Of a DNA stretch of 64,000 bases, positions 39,063 through 49,869 are shown piece by piece. Source of the stretch: Crossaster papposus (Eukaryota > Echinodermata > Asteroidea > Velatida > Solasteridae); assembly GCA_037893245.1 (NCBI GenBank), contig JBAIAA010000251.1:2170001-2234000 (forward strand), written 5' to 3'. The translations under genes and the position numbers were made by a program. Below the pieces are notes generated by a model. The model saw only the letters and a list, made by a program, of their open reading frames with translations, made no database searches and was not told where the DNA came from. Position 1 is the first letter of the stretch; every line of letters begins with the position of its first letter.

Positions 39063-42000
39063 AAAAAATCAGAACAAAAACAAAGGCTTTTTCGCAAATT
39101 TGCGAAAAAGCCAACTACGTCTGTTCGAGGAACAGAACATAGGGCTTTTTCGCATTCCCAATTTTTTAGATTAATTTTTTTTTTAAATTGAACTTTTATA
39201 ACATCAAAACAATTTAAAATCATTGAAAACGAATTTAAGTTAATTTAAACAGATTACAATTATTTCAAACTAATTAAAACGATGACGTCACACGTTTGTG
39301 AACTTTGTGTGCAACTATCTATCACCTAACAATACAACAAGATGTGTTGTGTTATCACGTTCCGTTGCTAAGATGTGGCTTAAAGGTCTAAAAACGTAAT
39401 AATTCAAATGTAATTGTAATATGACGTAACATTTGTCAACATGCCGCTAGAGGGCGCTATAACTTTTTATAAAGTCATCGTTAACTTGTTTGTTACTTAC
39501 AACCTAGCCAGCGCCTAACATCGTTTAAAGTAAGTTTACATCGTTTTCCACTTTTAAATTATAAGGCACTTCCGGTTTGGACCGGAAGGAAGGGTCACGT
39601 GATTTTATGCACACGAGATCAATTGAAAATCCTGGATTATTCTATCAATTGCCACAAAATTCAAGTTTCGGTCTTTTGCGGTTGATTTGTTATTGATTTT
39701 CAAAGATTAAATCAATTACACCTTTAAGATGACGTCACGTGACCCCTGACGACGTAACCATGACGTATGTCTGCGAGACACGAGTTTACTATAGGGTCTT
39801 CACCTGGGTTAAGTTTTATGGAAATACGACTTTGTTTTTCGTTAAAAGTGCTTGGAATTGTGCAAACAACGTTTACAAAGTCTATGGGATTGGATTCTGC
39901 GTAGCCGAGAGCCTGTTTACCTACCCTACCTGTCGCACACGGCGCCCTTCCCCATAGGCAATTTGATGACGTCATCCTGTTTCGCTTGTTGGCGGCTAGT
40001 GTCCTCTTGGGTGAGCGTACATTTGCATGCACGTACGATGTCAGTAGTGATACATTCGCTCAATGCATAGTACACTATCAGTGTATACGTACGTACATAT
40101 ACAAGCATGTACACCCCTATTATACGTGTGCCATGCACATATAAGGGGTCAATGCTTTATGCGCCTAGGCCAAAACGATTAAATTTCAAGGGTGCCGCAG
40201 GGTATGTCCAAGTTCGTTTTTTTCCAAAAAAACCAGGAAAGTTCGAGAACTACTTTTACACTAACCTTTAGAGCAAAAATCAAGATTATATCTGTCAGGT
40301 TTAAATTTTTAGGAATTTTCAAAGGAAAAGAAGTCTTTTCATTGTAACTTCCGGTCTGGTGACGTCATAATTTTTTCTTCTCGTCTACTTGTTCCTAGCA
40401 TGAAGCGGATTAAATACACCGGTTATAAAGTGATTTCCGCAAACTTCGCCACACACATCAACAGGTTATTCATTTTAACCATTTTTCAAACTGCCGCTAG
40501 AGGGCGCTATAACATGTTATGACGTCACCAATATTTTTTTTGAAAAATACATTGTAGCCAGACACTAACATCGTTGAAAGTAAGTTCATATCATATTTCA
40601 CTTTCAAATTATGGGGCACTTCCGGTTTAGACCGGAAGGAAGGGTCACGTGATTTCACACACGTGAGATAAAATCAAGATCCTGGATTATTCTATCTATT
40701 GCCACAAAAATCAAGTTTCGGTCTTTTGCGGTTGATTTGTTATTGAATTTCAAAGATTAAATCAATTACACCTTTAATATGACGTCACGTGACCCCTGAT
40801 GACCTCACCGTGACGTATTTCAGCGAGACACGAGTTCACTATAGGGTCTTCACCTGGGTTAAGTTTTATGTAAATACGACTTTGTTTTCTATTAAAAGTG
40901 ACGGGCAGAAAAAACGTGTACAAAGTCTATGGGGTTTAGGTTACTAAAAGAAAAGAAAAAAGAAGAAGAAAAAAAAAAATCAGAACAAAAACAAAGGCTT
41001 TTTCGCAAAATTTGCGAAAAAGCCAAAAAAAAATCAGAACAAAAACAAAGGCTTTTTCGCAAAATTGCGAAAAAGCCAAAAAAAATCAGAACAAAAACAA
41101 AGGCTTTTTCGCAAAATTTGCGAAAAAGCCAAAAAAAGAAGAAGAAAAAAAAAAATCAGAACAAAAACAAAGGCTTTTTCGCAAAATTGCGAAAAAGCCA
41201 AAAAAATCAGAACAAAAACAAAGGCTTTTTCGCAAATTTGCGAAAAAGCCAACTACGTCTGTTCGAGGAACAGAACATAGGGCTTTTTCGCATTCCCAAT
41301 TTTTTAGATTAATTTTTTTTTTAAATTGAACTTTTATAACATCAAAACAATTTAAAATCATTGAAAACGAATTTAAGTTAATTTAAACAGATTACAATTA
41401 TTTCAAACTAATTAAAACGATGACGTCACACGTTTGTGAACTTTGTGTGCAACTATCTATCACCTAACAATACAACAAGATGTGTTGTGTTATCACGTTC
41501 CGTTGCTAAGATGTGGCTTAAAGGTCTAAAAACGTAATAATTCAAATGTAATTGTAATATGACGTAACATTTGTCAACATGCCGCTAGAGGGCGCTATAA
41601 CTTTTTATAAAGTCATCGTTAACTTGTTTGTTACTTACAACCTAGCCAGCGCCTAACATCGTTTAAAGTAAGTTTACATCGTTTTCCACTTTTAAATTAT
41701 AAGGCACTTCCGGTTTGGACCGGAAGGAAGGGTCACGTGATTTTATGCACACGAGATCAATTGAAAATCCTGGATTATTCTATCAATTGCCACAAAATTC
41801 AAGTTTCGGTCTTTTGCGGTTGATTTGTTATTGATTTTCAAAGATTAAATCAATTACACCTTTAAGATGACGTCACGTGACCCCTGACGACGTAACCATG
41901 ACGTATGTCTGCGAGACACGAGTTTACTATAGGGTCTTCACCTGGGTTAAGTTTTATGGAAATACGACTTTGTTTTTCGTTAAAAGTGCTTGGAATTGTG

Positions 42001-43095
42001 CAAACAACGTTTACAAAGTCTATGGGATTGGATTCTGCGTAGCCGAGAGCCTGTTTACCTACCCTACCTGTCGCACACGGCGCCCTTCCCCATAGGCAAT
42101 TTGATGACGTCATCCTGTTTCGCTTGTTGGCGGCTAGTGTCCTCTTGGGTGAGCGTACATTTGCATGCACGTACGATGTCAGTAGTGATACATTCGCTCA
42201 ATGCATAGTACACTATCAGTGTATACGTACGTACATATACAAGCATGTACACCCCTATTATACGTGTGCCATGCACATATAAGGGGTCAATGCTTTATGC
42301 GCCTAGGCCAAAACGATTAAATTTCAAGGGTGCCGCAGGGTATGTCCAAGTTCGTTTTTTTCCAAAAAAACCAGGAAAGTTCGAGAACTACTTTTACACT
42401 AACCTTTAGAGCAAAAATCAAGATTATATCTGTCAGGTTTAAATTTTTAGGAATTTTCAAAGGAAAAGAAGTCTTTTCATTGTAACTTCCGGTCTGGTGA
42501 CGTCATAATTTTTTCTTCTCGTCTACTTGTTCCTAGCATGAAGCGGATTAAATACACCGGTTATAAAGTGATTTCCGCAAACTTCGCCACACACATCAAC
42601 AGGTTATTCATTTTAACCATTTTTCAAACTGCCGCTAGAGGGCGCTATAACATGTTATGACGTCACCAATATTTTTTTTGAAAAATACATTGTAGCCAGA
42701 CACTAACATCGTTGAAAGTAAGTTCATATCATATTTCACTTTCAAATTATGGGGCACTTCCGGTTTAGACCGGAAGGAAGGGTCACGTGATTTCACACAC
42801 GTGAGATAAAATCAAGATCCTGGATTATTCTATCTATTGCCACAAAAATCAAGTTTCGGTCTTTTGCGGTTGATTTGTTATTGAATTTCAAAGATTAAAT
42901 CAATTACACCTTTAATATGACGTCACGTGACCCCTGATGACCTCACCGTGACGTATTTCAGCGAGACACGAGTTCACTATAGGGTCTTCACCTGGGTTAA
43001 GTTTTATGTAAATACGACTTTGTTTTCTATTAAAAGTGACGGGCAGAAAAAACGTGTACAAAGTCTATGGGGTTTAGGTTACTAAAAGAAAAGAA
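38757..43095 (+). repeat. Tandem duplication of a 2,138-bp block
   Basis: Positions 38,757-40,957 match 40,895-43,095 at an offset of 2,138 bp. The match includes private variants such as CTACCCTACCTGTCGC (near 39,921 and 42,059) and the substituted TTTTTTTCCAAAAAAACC. Left of the block the two copies differ (CGATTAAAAG versus CTATTAAAAG). On the right they diverge inside the A-rich tract. Each copy includes a long module and two hairpin-delimited units. Confidence 0.85.
38806..39115 (+). repeat. A-rich tract with five hairpins
   Basis: Five GGCTTTTTCGC hairpins occur at about 53-bp spacing. The first four match the 34.8-35.06 kb tract and a fifth with the shorter loop AAATTT is added. The whole tract recurs at 40,944-41,253. 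Confidence 0.75.
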
Positions 43096-46000
43096 AAACT
43101 AGAACTACGTCTGTTCGAGGAACAGAACATAGGGCTTTTTCGTATTCGCAATTTCTTAGATAATTTTTTTCTTCAAAATTTGAACTTTTATACCATCAAT
43201 ACAATTTAAAATCATTGAAAACGAATTTAAGTTAATTTAAACAGATTAAAATGAATTCAAACTGAATAAAACGATGACGTCACACGTTTTTGAACTTTCT
43301 GTGCAACTAGCTATTACCTAACAATACAAAACGATGTGTTATGTTAGCACGTTCCGTTGCTGAGATGTGGATTAAAGGGCTAAAAACGTAATAATTAAAC
43401 TATATAATCGTAATATGACGTAACATTTCCAACATGCATGTATTACAAATTATGAAGACCATGGATTAATCTATCAATTCCCTTACAAATCTAAATCAGA
43501 TATCTTACAGTTAATTTTATATTGATTTTCAAAGATTAAATCTCGAAATATTTGGTTGCTTGTAATCTGACACTTGATGACTCATCGTGACGTAATTAAC
43601 AGAAAGCTCGAGAGCTGTCTTAACTTTGCTATTTGAAGCAAAAATCTGAATTATATCTATAGCGGTTGATTTTTAAGCGATTTTTTAAGGTTTAAAGGAT
43701 TTGTTATTGTAACTTCCGGTTTGGTGACGTCATATAAATTTCCCCTTCCCAATATGGTCTAAGCATGAAGCTGATTATATACACCGGTTATAAAGTGGTT
43801 TCAGCTAACTTCGCCACACAAATCAACAGATTATTCATTTGTATCATTGTTCAACCTGCCGCTAGAGGGCGCTATAACATGTTATGACGTCGCCGCAATT
43901 ATTTTTGAAAAGTTTGTTCCAGCCAGACACTAATATCGTTGAAAGTAAGCTCATATCATTTTTCAGTTTTAAATTATAAGGCACTTCCGGTTTGGACCGG
44001 AAGGAAGGGTCACGTGACTTCACGCACACGAGATAAAATGAAGATCCTGGATTATTCTATCTGTTGCCACAAAAATCAAGTTTCGGTCTTTTGCGGTTGA
44101 TTTTGTATTGATTTTCAAAGATTAAATCAATTACACCTTTAAGATGACGTCACGTGACCCCTGATGACGTCACCATGTCGTATGTCGGCTAGGCACGAGC
44201 TTACTATAGGGTCTTCACTTGGGTTAAGTTTTATGGAAATACGACTTTGTTCTCTGGTAAAAGTACTTGTGCAAAAAAACGTGTACCAAGGCTATGGGGT
44301 TTAGGTTACTAAAAGAAAAAAAAAGAAAAACTAGAACTACGTCTGTTCAAGGAACAGAACATAGGGCTTTTTCGCTTTCGCATTTTTTTAGAGTATTTTT
44401 TTTCAAAAAAACCGAATTTAAGTTAATTTAAACAGATTAAAATAAATTCAAACTGATTAAAACGATGACGTCACACGTTTCTGAACTTTTTGTGCAACTA
44501 TCTATCACCTAACAACACACAATGAGGTGTTATGTTAACACGATCCTTTGCTGAGATATGCCTTCAACGTCTAAAAACGTGATAATTCAAATATAATCGT
44601 AATATGACGTAACATTTGTCAACATGACGCTAGAGGGCGCTTTAACATTTTATGAAGTCACTGTTAACATTTTTGTTACTTACAACCTAGCCAGCTTCTA
44701 ACATCGTTGAAAGTAAGTTCACATCGTTTTTTACTTTTAAATTATAAGGAATTTCCGGTTTGGACCGGAAGGAAGTGTCAGGTCTTTTTGCATGTAATAC
44801 AAATTATGAAGACCATGGATTAATCTATCAATTCCCCTAAAAATCTAAATCAGATTGTTTACAGTTTATTGTATATTGATTTTCAAAGATTAAATTTAGA
44901 AATATTTGGTTGCTTGTAATATGACACTTGATGACGTCATCGTGACGTAATTAACAGAAAGCTCGAGAGCTGTCTTAACTTTGCTATTTAAAGCAAAAAT
45001 CTGGATTATATCTATCGCGGTTGATTTTTAAGCGACGTTTTAAGGTTCTAAGGTCTTTTCATTGTAACTTCCGGTTTGGTGACGTCATAAATATTTCTCT
45101 TTCCCAATATGGTCTAAGCATGAAGCTGATTATATACACGGGTTATAAAGTTATTTCAGCAAACTTCGCAACACACATCAACAGATTATTCATTTTAACA
45201 ATTTTTCAAACTGCCGCTAGAGGGCGCTATAACATGTTATGACGTCACAAATATTTTTTTTGAAAAATACATTGTAGCCAGACACTAACATCGTTGAAAG
45301 TAAGTTCATATCATTTTTCACTTTCAAATTATGAGGCACTTCCGGTTTAGACCGGAAGGAAGGGTCACGTGATTTCACGCACCTGAGATAAAATGAAGAT
45401 CCTGGATTATTCGATTAATTGCCACAAAATTCAAGTTTCGGTCTTTTGCGGTTGATGTTTTATTGATTTTCAAAGATTAAATCAATTCCACCTTTAAGAT
45501 AAGCTCACGTGGGCCTGATGACGTCTTCCTCGTGGTGTCTGTCGGCGAGACTGGAGTTCACTATTGGGTCTTCACCTGGGTCAAGTTTATGGAAATGCGA
45601 CTTTGTTTTTCCGTTAAAAGTGCTTTGAATTGTGCAAGCAACGTTTACAAAGTCTACGGGGTTGGATTCTGCGTAGCCGAAAGCGTGCTTACCTACCTGT
45701 CGTACGCGGCGCCATTCCCCATGGGCAACTTGATGACGTCATCCTGTTTCACAGGTTGGCTGCTAGTGTCCTCTTGGGTGAGCGTACATGTGCTTGCACG
45801 AACGATGTCAGTGGTGATACATTCGCTCAATACATAATGCACTATCGGTGTATACGTACATGTACTAGCATGTATATTATACGTGTGGCATGCACGCGTA
45901 AGGGGTCAATGCTTTTTGCACCTAGGCCAAAACGATTACATTTCAAGGGTGCCGCAGGGTATGTTCAAGTTCGTTTTTTGCCCCAAAACACAGGGAAGTT

Positions 46001-46689
46001 CGAGAACTACTTTTACATTAACCTTTAGAGCAAAAATCAAGATTGTATCTGTCAGGTTTAATTTTTTAGGAATTTTCAAAGGAAAAGGAGTCTTTTCATT
46101 CTAACTTCCGGTCTGGTGACGTCATAATTTTTTCTTCCCGTCAACTTGTTCCTAGCATGAAGCTGATTAAATACACCTGTTATAAAGTGATTTCAGCAAA
46201 CTTCGCCACACACATCAACAGATTATTCATTTTAACAATTTTTCAAACTGCCGCTAGAGGGCGCTATAACATGTTATGACGTCACCAATATTTTTTTTGA
46301 AAAATACATTGCAGCCAGACACTAACATCGTTGAAAGTAAGTTCATATCATTTTTCACTTTCAAATTATGAGGCACTTCCGGTTTAGACCGGAAGGAAGG
46401 GTCACGTGATTTCACGCACGCGAGATAAAATCAAGATCCTGGATTATTCTATCTATTGCCACAAAAAATAAGTTTCGGTCTTTTGCGGTTGATTTGTTAT
46501 TGAATTTCAAAGATTAAATCAATTACACCTTTAATATGACGTCACGTGACCCCTGATGACCTCACCGTGACGTATGTCGGCTAGGCACGAGCTTACTATG
46601 GGGTCTTCACTTGGGTTAAGTTTTATGGAAATACGACTTTGTTCTCTGGTAAAAGTACTTGTGCAAAAAAACGTGTACAAAGTCTATGG

Positions 46690-46950
46690 AGTTTAGGTTA
46701 CTAAAAGAAAAAAAAGAAAGAAAAAAAAAATCAGAACAAAAACAAAGGCTTTTTCGCAAAATTGCGAAAAAGCCAAAAAAAGAAAAAAAAAAATCAGAAC
46801 AAAAACAAAGGCTTTTTCGCAAAATTTGCGAAAAAGCCAAAAAAGAAGAAGAAGAAGAAGACAAAAAAAAATCAGAACAAAAACAAAGGCTTTTTCGCAA
46901 ATTTGCGAAAAAGCCAATAATGAAGACCCCCCCCCCCCCTCCCCCCCCTT
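46690..46950 (+). repeat. Last hairpin tract and C-rich right edge of the array
   Basis: Three hairpins with the standard arms end at about 46,916. Array similarity stops there. A run of C broken by one T follows at 46,926-46,948, and then unrelated AT-rich sequence. Confidence 0.75.
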
Positions 46951-47365
46951 AAACACATTAAACACATTATGATAACTTTAGTGTTCAAGCGGCTTTGGCA
47001 TTAAACCCAGTAAATGCGTTAACATCAAAATCAATTTTAACAAAATTTCAAAACATTCGCAGAACAGTATTTTTAAAACTTGATGTAGAGCGTAGAGATA
47101 TGGAACTCGACAATTTGTTTTCATGATGTTTTGTATTAATAGGTTCCCTTTAATAATAATCGTGGCTGGAGTTGTTTCATAAAGGGGGCTCTACATACAA
47201 CACAAACTGAACACTGAACAAATCACGACCGGTGTACGTACAAGTCAGTGGTTCGAGTGGTCTTTCATTAAGGAAGTCACAATACAATATTGTTCAAGGC
47301 ACTTATCTATCTAACCCGGTTTTTCCTTTAGCCTTGCTCTCTGGTTAAGGTATTCCACAAGAAAA
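46951..47365. other. AT-rich intergenic DNA, nothing recognised
   Basis: Unique-looking sequence between the array edge and the tRNA-like repeat. I see no coding potential, tandem structure or inverted repeat. Confidence 0.5.
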
Positions 47366-47369
47366 TTGG

Positions 47370-47445
47370 TAAACGTTAACAACAGCTGGATTCGAACCAG
47401 AGACCTTTCGATTAATAGCCCATCTCTCTACAAACTAGGCTATTG
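47370..47445 (-). repeat. tRNA-derived SINE-like fragment
   Basis: On the minus strand there is a box-A-like TAGTTTGTAGAGAGATGGG (47,419-47,437). The box-B sequence GGTTCGAATCC (47,388-47,398) follows at tRNA-like spacing, with a stretch resembling an anticodon arm between them. The fold is too degraded for a working tRNA, so I call it a SINE head or tRNA relic. Confidence 0.5.
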
Positions 47446-47659
47446 GCGAGTTAGTTAAGGACAGGGGTTCTTTAGATCAGTTGACATTGTTCTTTTCATG
47501 ATTCTATGTTTAGCATTAGTACCCAGCTGCCGAGGAAAACAATTGCGAACCGCTACACGTAAACGTGGTTTAAGTTCATGTATTGCCTTTTTGCCATGCA
47601 AACCTTTGAATCTCATCTGTCTTCCTTTTATTGTTCAGTTGTGAGTGTCAATCACGAAG

Positions 47660-47960
47660 CACGCGTTTGAACGTGTCATCGACGTCTATAAAACGTCAAT
47701 GTGTTCATTTTACATTTCAGTGTCGGTGACTGAAGGCGACATAAACGTAACTTCCGTCTCATGAATATTAAACGAGTCAGTGGTGCGTGATTGACAGCGC
47801 ACTAGGGGCCACGCGTTTGAACGTGTCAGCGACGTCTATAAAATGTCAACCAATACGATTTGTTTATTTCACAGTGTCGGTGACTGAAAGTTGCATTTAA
47901 CATCATGAATATTAAACGAGTCAGTGATCTGTGATTGACAGCGCGCTAGGGGCCAATCAC
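47660..47960 (+). promoter_or_regulatory. Tandemly duplicated 150-bp upstream region with TATA boxes
   Basis: CACGCGTTTGAACGTGTCA starts at 47,660 and again at 47,810. Each copy contains GACGTCTATAAAA (TATAAAA at 47,687-47,693 and 47,837-47,843), CAGTGTCGGTGACTGAA, CATGAATATTAAACGAGTCAGTG and TGATTGACAGCGC. The second copy is followed by the CCAAT-type GGCCAATCAC. The duplication lies directly upstream of the probable first exon of the C1q gene, so one or both TATA boxes may drive it. This is inference from position and motif. Confidence 0.5.
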
Positions 47961-47964
47961 AAAC

Positions 47965-48115
47965 CGGGCAAAATTCCTTAGCCACTGCTTAGGAAATCGA
48001 TGACAAGTTTTTAAGGCAGGAGCGCGCGCTTCATTCCTCACAACGACCGCAACTCATCTTCGCCTATGACAGGACAGCCAGAGAGAGACCTGAACGCAGG
48101 AACGAGATTTACAAG
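47965..48115 (+). other. Probable 5' non-coding exon 1 of the C1q-domain gene
   Basis: A GC-richer stretch ends at the strong donor ACAAG|GTAAGG (donor GT at 48,116). The start is approximate: it should lie downstream of the TATA box at 47,837, but no start site can be fixed from sequence. No ATG-initiated reading frame of note is present. Linked to the gene by position and compatible splice signals only. Confidence 0.4.
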
Positions 48116-48871
48116 GTAAGGTTCTGTGACAGATGGAAACAGGCTTTTCTAGTCTTGAGATGAAATTAATGTTTGTTTTTCTTTTTGATTAGTGGTTCTT
48201 ACAAAAGTATGTTTTAAACAAAACTCGTGAATAGAGTAAGTTGTGTCAGATTATATTTTGACTCTCTGCTCCGCTGTCCATGTAAATGGTTGTAAAAGGC
48301 CGTTCATGTACTTAGGGTCCCCTATAAATGTATACCCTTGGTACCGTGTTTAGGCTGTTCCACCATCCTTCTGACATGCTTTAATGAGCACACACAGCCT
48401 ACCCCAGCATCCTACCAAGCATCGTTTAGCAACATGTCAGAATCTGCCGCGTATCCTGTTCCATAATCTTCCACCTCATGTCCACTGAACTCGGCACCAT
48501 CCACAACCCATATGGTGTTAGCGCAAGCATCCCATCCTATTGATTTTTTCACCACTCCATGCAAACCCTTAGGGCATAAGTCTTATTTAAAAGGGTTGGA
48601 GCAAACGTCAAATGTATTGTATTCCTTCTTTGCATCCACAGACTTCCCTTGTTATCTCCCCATTTTGTCATCATCTTTGTTACTTTCTTTTTAGGGACAG
48701 CTGCTCGCTTTGATAAAACATAATGATATCACAACATCAACAACAAACAAACAAACAAATTATAGCCTTTACGCTGACAACAGCCTCAAAGCGCTGTAAA
48801 AATACATTAAAATAAACAAATAAAGAGACTTGTTGTGAGTTAAGGTGTTTGTTTGTTTGTATTATTTTCAG
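48116..48871 (+). other. Probable intron 1, no feature except CAAA-type microsatellites
   Basis: Bounded by GTAAGG and TTATTTTCAG. It contains short (CAAA)n near 48,745 and (GTTT)n near 48,848 and nothing recognisable as coding. Confidence 0.4.
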
Positions 48872-48941
48872 GTGACATTTAACTTCAGTCACTAAGATTT
48901 CTTCCCGGCGGCTGAGCTCTGATTAAGAACACCACGTCAAG
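48872..48941 (+). other. Probable 5' non-coding exon 2 of the C1q-domain gene
   Basis: This 70-nt segment lies between the acceptor ATTATTTTCAG and the donor CGTCAAG|GTAGGC. It is more GC-rich than its surroundings and contains stops in all frames, so it would be untranslated. RNA data would be needed to confirm it. Confidence 0.4.
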
Positions 48942-49868
48942 GTAGGCCTTACTGTATTAAAAACATTAAAAAAAACCAAATAACGTTATTATTTTAACAT
49001 CGCCACAAAACCTTTGACGTATCTTAATTGTGAGGAGCTATAGCGAAACAATCAGCGAGACAAATTCTTAAATATTACCGTATTTACAGAGTTTTTCAGT
49101 CAGGATATTATATCTTTCCCAGTTATTTTAACACTAGTATCACACATTCTTATAACGACACTTTCGTCCCCGAACATCGCCTAACTCAATTTAAAAATAG
49201 TTATCAATGAATTCCATTCTAGATCAAGTATTATTGCAATTTGTATACCTTTCTGATTCCTCCTAAAATTGTGAAATTCGTTTCACGAGGCTTTCGAAAT
49301 TAAATTAAAAAATAACTAATTTTGGTGTTTTTTTGTCGTTTGTTTTAAGACTCTTGGTCATTTAAATACAAAAATTAACTATAACGTTTGATAGTAAACA
49401 GAACAAAATGCAACAACAGCGTCTAAATCTATTAAAATAAAAACAAAGCAAAATACCCAAAACCACACATTAATTTACGACGAATCGCAATGCTCTAATT
49501 AAAATTATACTGCAACTTTAATCAAATCCCTTTGTAATTTTTGAAATTGAGAATCAAGAGTTGAGCTCGACGATGTTTGCGGACGAAATTAAAGTGCAAA
49601 TATAATGAATTTCTGGAGAAGAGGAGAGGTGGGATTTGGTCCTACTTTATAGCTTGATTCAAAACCCGTACGACACTCTTCCTCAAAAAAGTTGTTCCGT
49701 CAAATTTGTTTTGCCGCTTTATACAAACCGACCAAAACGAACATCTGAAGTTATTTTGTATGCGCTCTACCCGAGAACCTTTTAATTCAATTTTTGTTTG
49801 CTTCTTTTTCTGTTTAATAATTAGTCTCGTTTGTGATTTATATTGTCTACTTTTGGTATTTTATACAG
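48942..49868 (+). other. Probable intron 2, AT-rich
   Basis: Begins GTAGGC and ends TTTTATACAG, two bases before the C1q start codon. I see no gene, repeat or structured element in it. Confidence 0.4.
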
Positions 49869-49869
49869 A

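Larger units (their letters stand above)
1..46917 (+). repeat. Complex tandem array of CRE/E-box/CTCF-like-box repeat units
   Basis: The whole stretch is built of related units in one orientation. Each unit is delimited by a hairpin CTTCCGG-TTNG-ACCGGAAG (for example at 12-31, 1865-1884, 2453-2472, 3071-3090 and 3688-3707). A typical unit runs: hairpin, GGGTCACGTGATTTCACGCAC, a TTGATTTGTTATTGATTTTC segment, GACGTCACGTGACCCCTGATGACGTCA, a variable module, a CCGGT(C/T)TGGTGACGTCA segment, TTATTCATTTTAACC, the box CTGCCGCTAGAGGGCGCT, CTAGCCAGACACTAACATCG, then the next hairpin. Two alternative variable modules exist: an A/GAA-rich module and a longer TACGCGGCGCCC module. The units have no known function; a satellite derived from a transposon is my reading. 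Other elements interrupt the array and are listed separately. Confidence 0.93.

Noticed and set aside
38806..39115. Regular ~53-bp repeats resembling a CRISPR array
   Set aside because: The repeating unit is a palindrome with an A-rich linker, there are no unique spacers or cas genes, and the genome is eukaryotic.
47370..47445. Functional tRNA gene on the minus strand
   Set aside because: Box A and box B are recognisable, but the acceptor and anticodon stems do not pair convincingly, so I kept it only as a SINE/tRNA relic.
48512..48694. 60-residue frame in C1q intron 1
   Set aside because: Short, without splice context or recognisable domain; consistent with chance in an intron.
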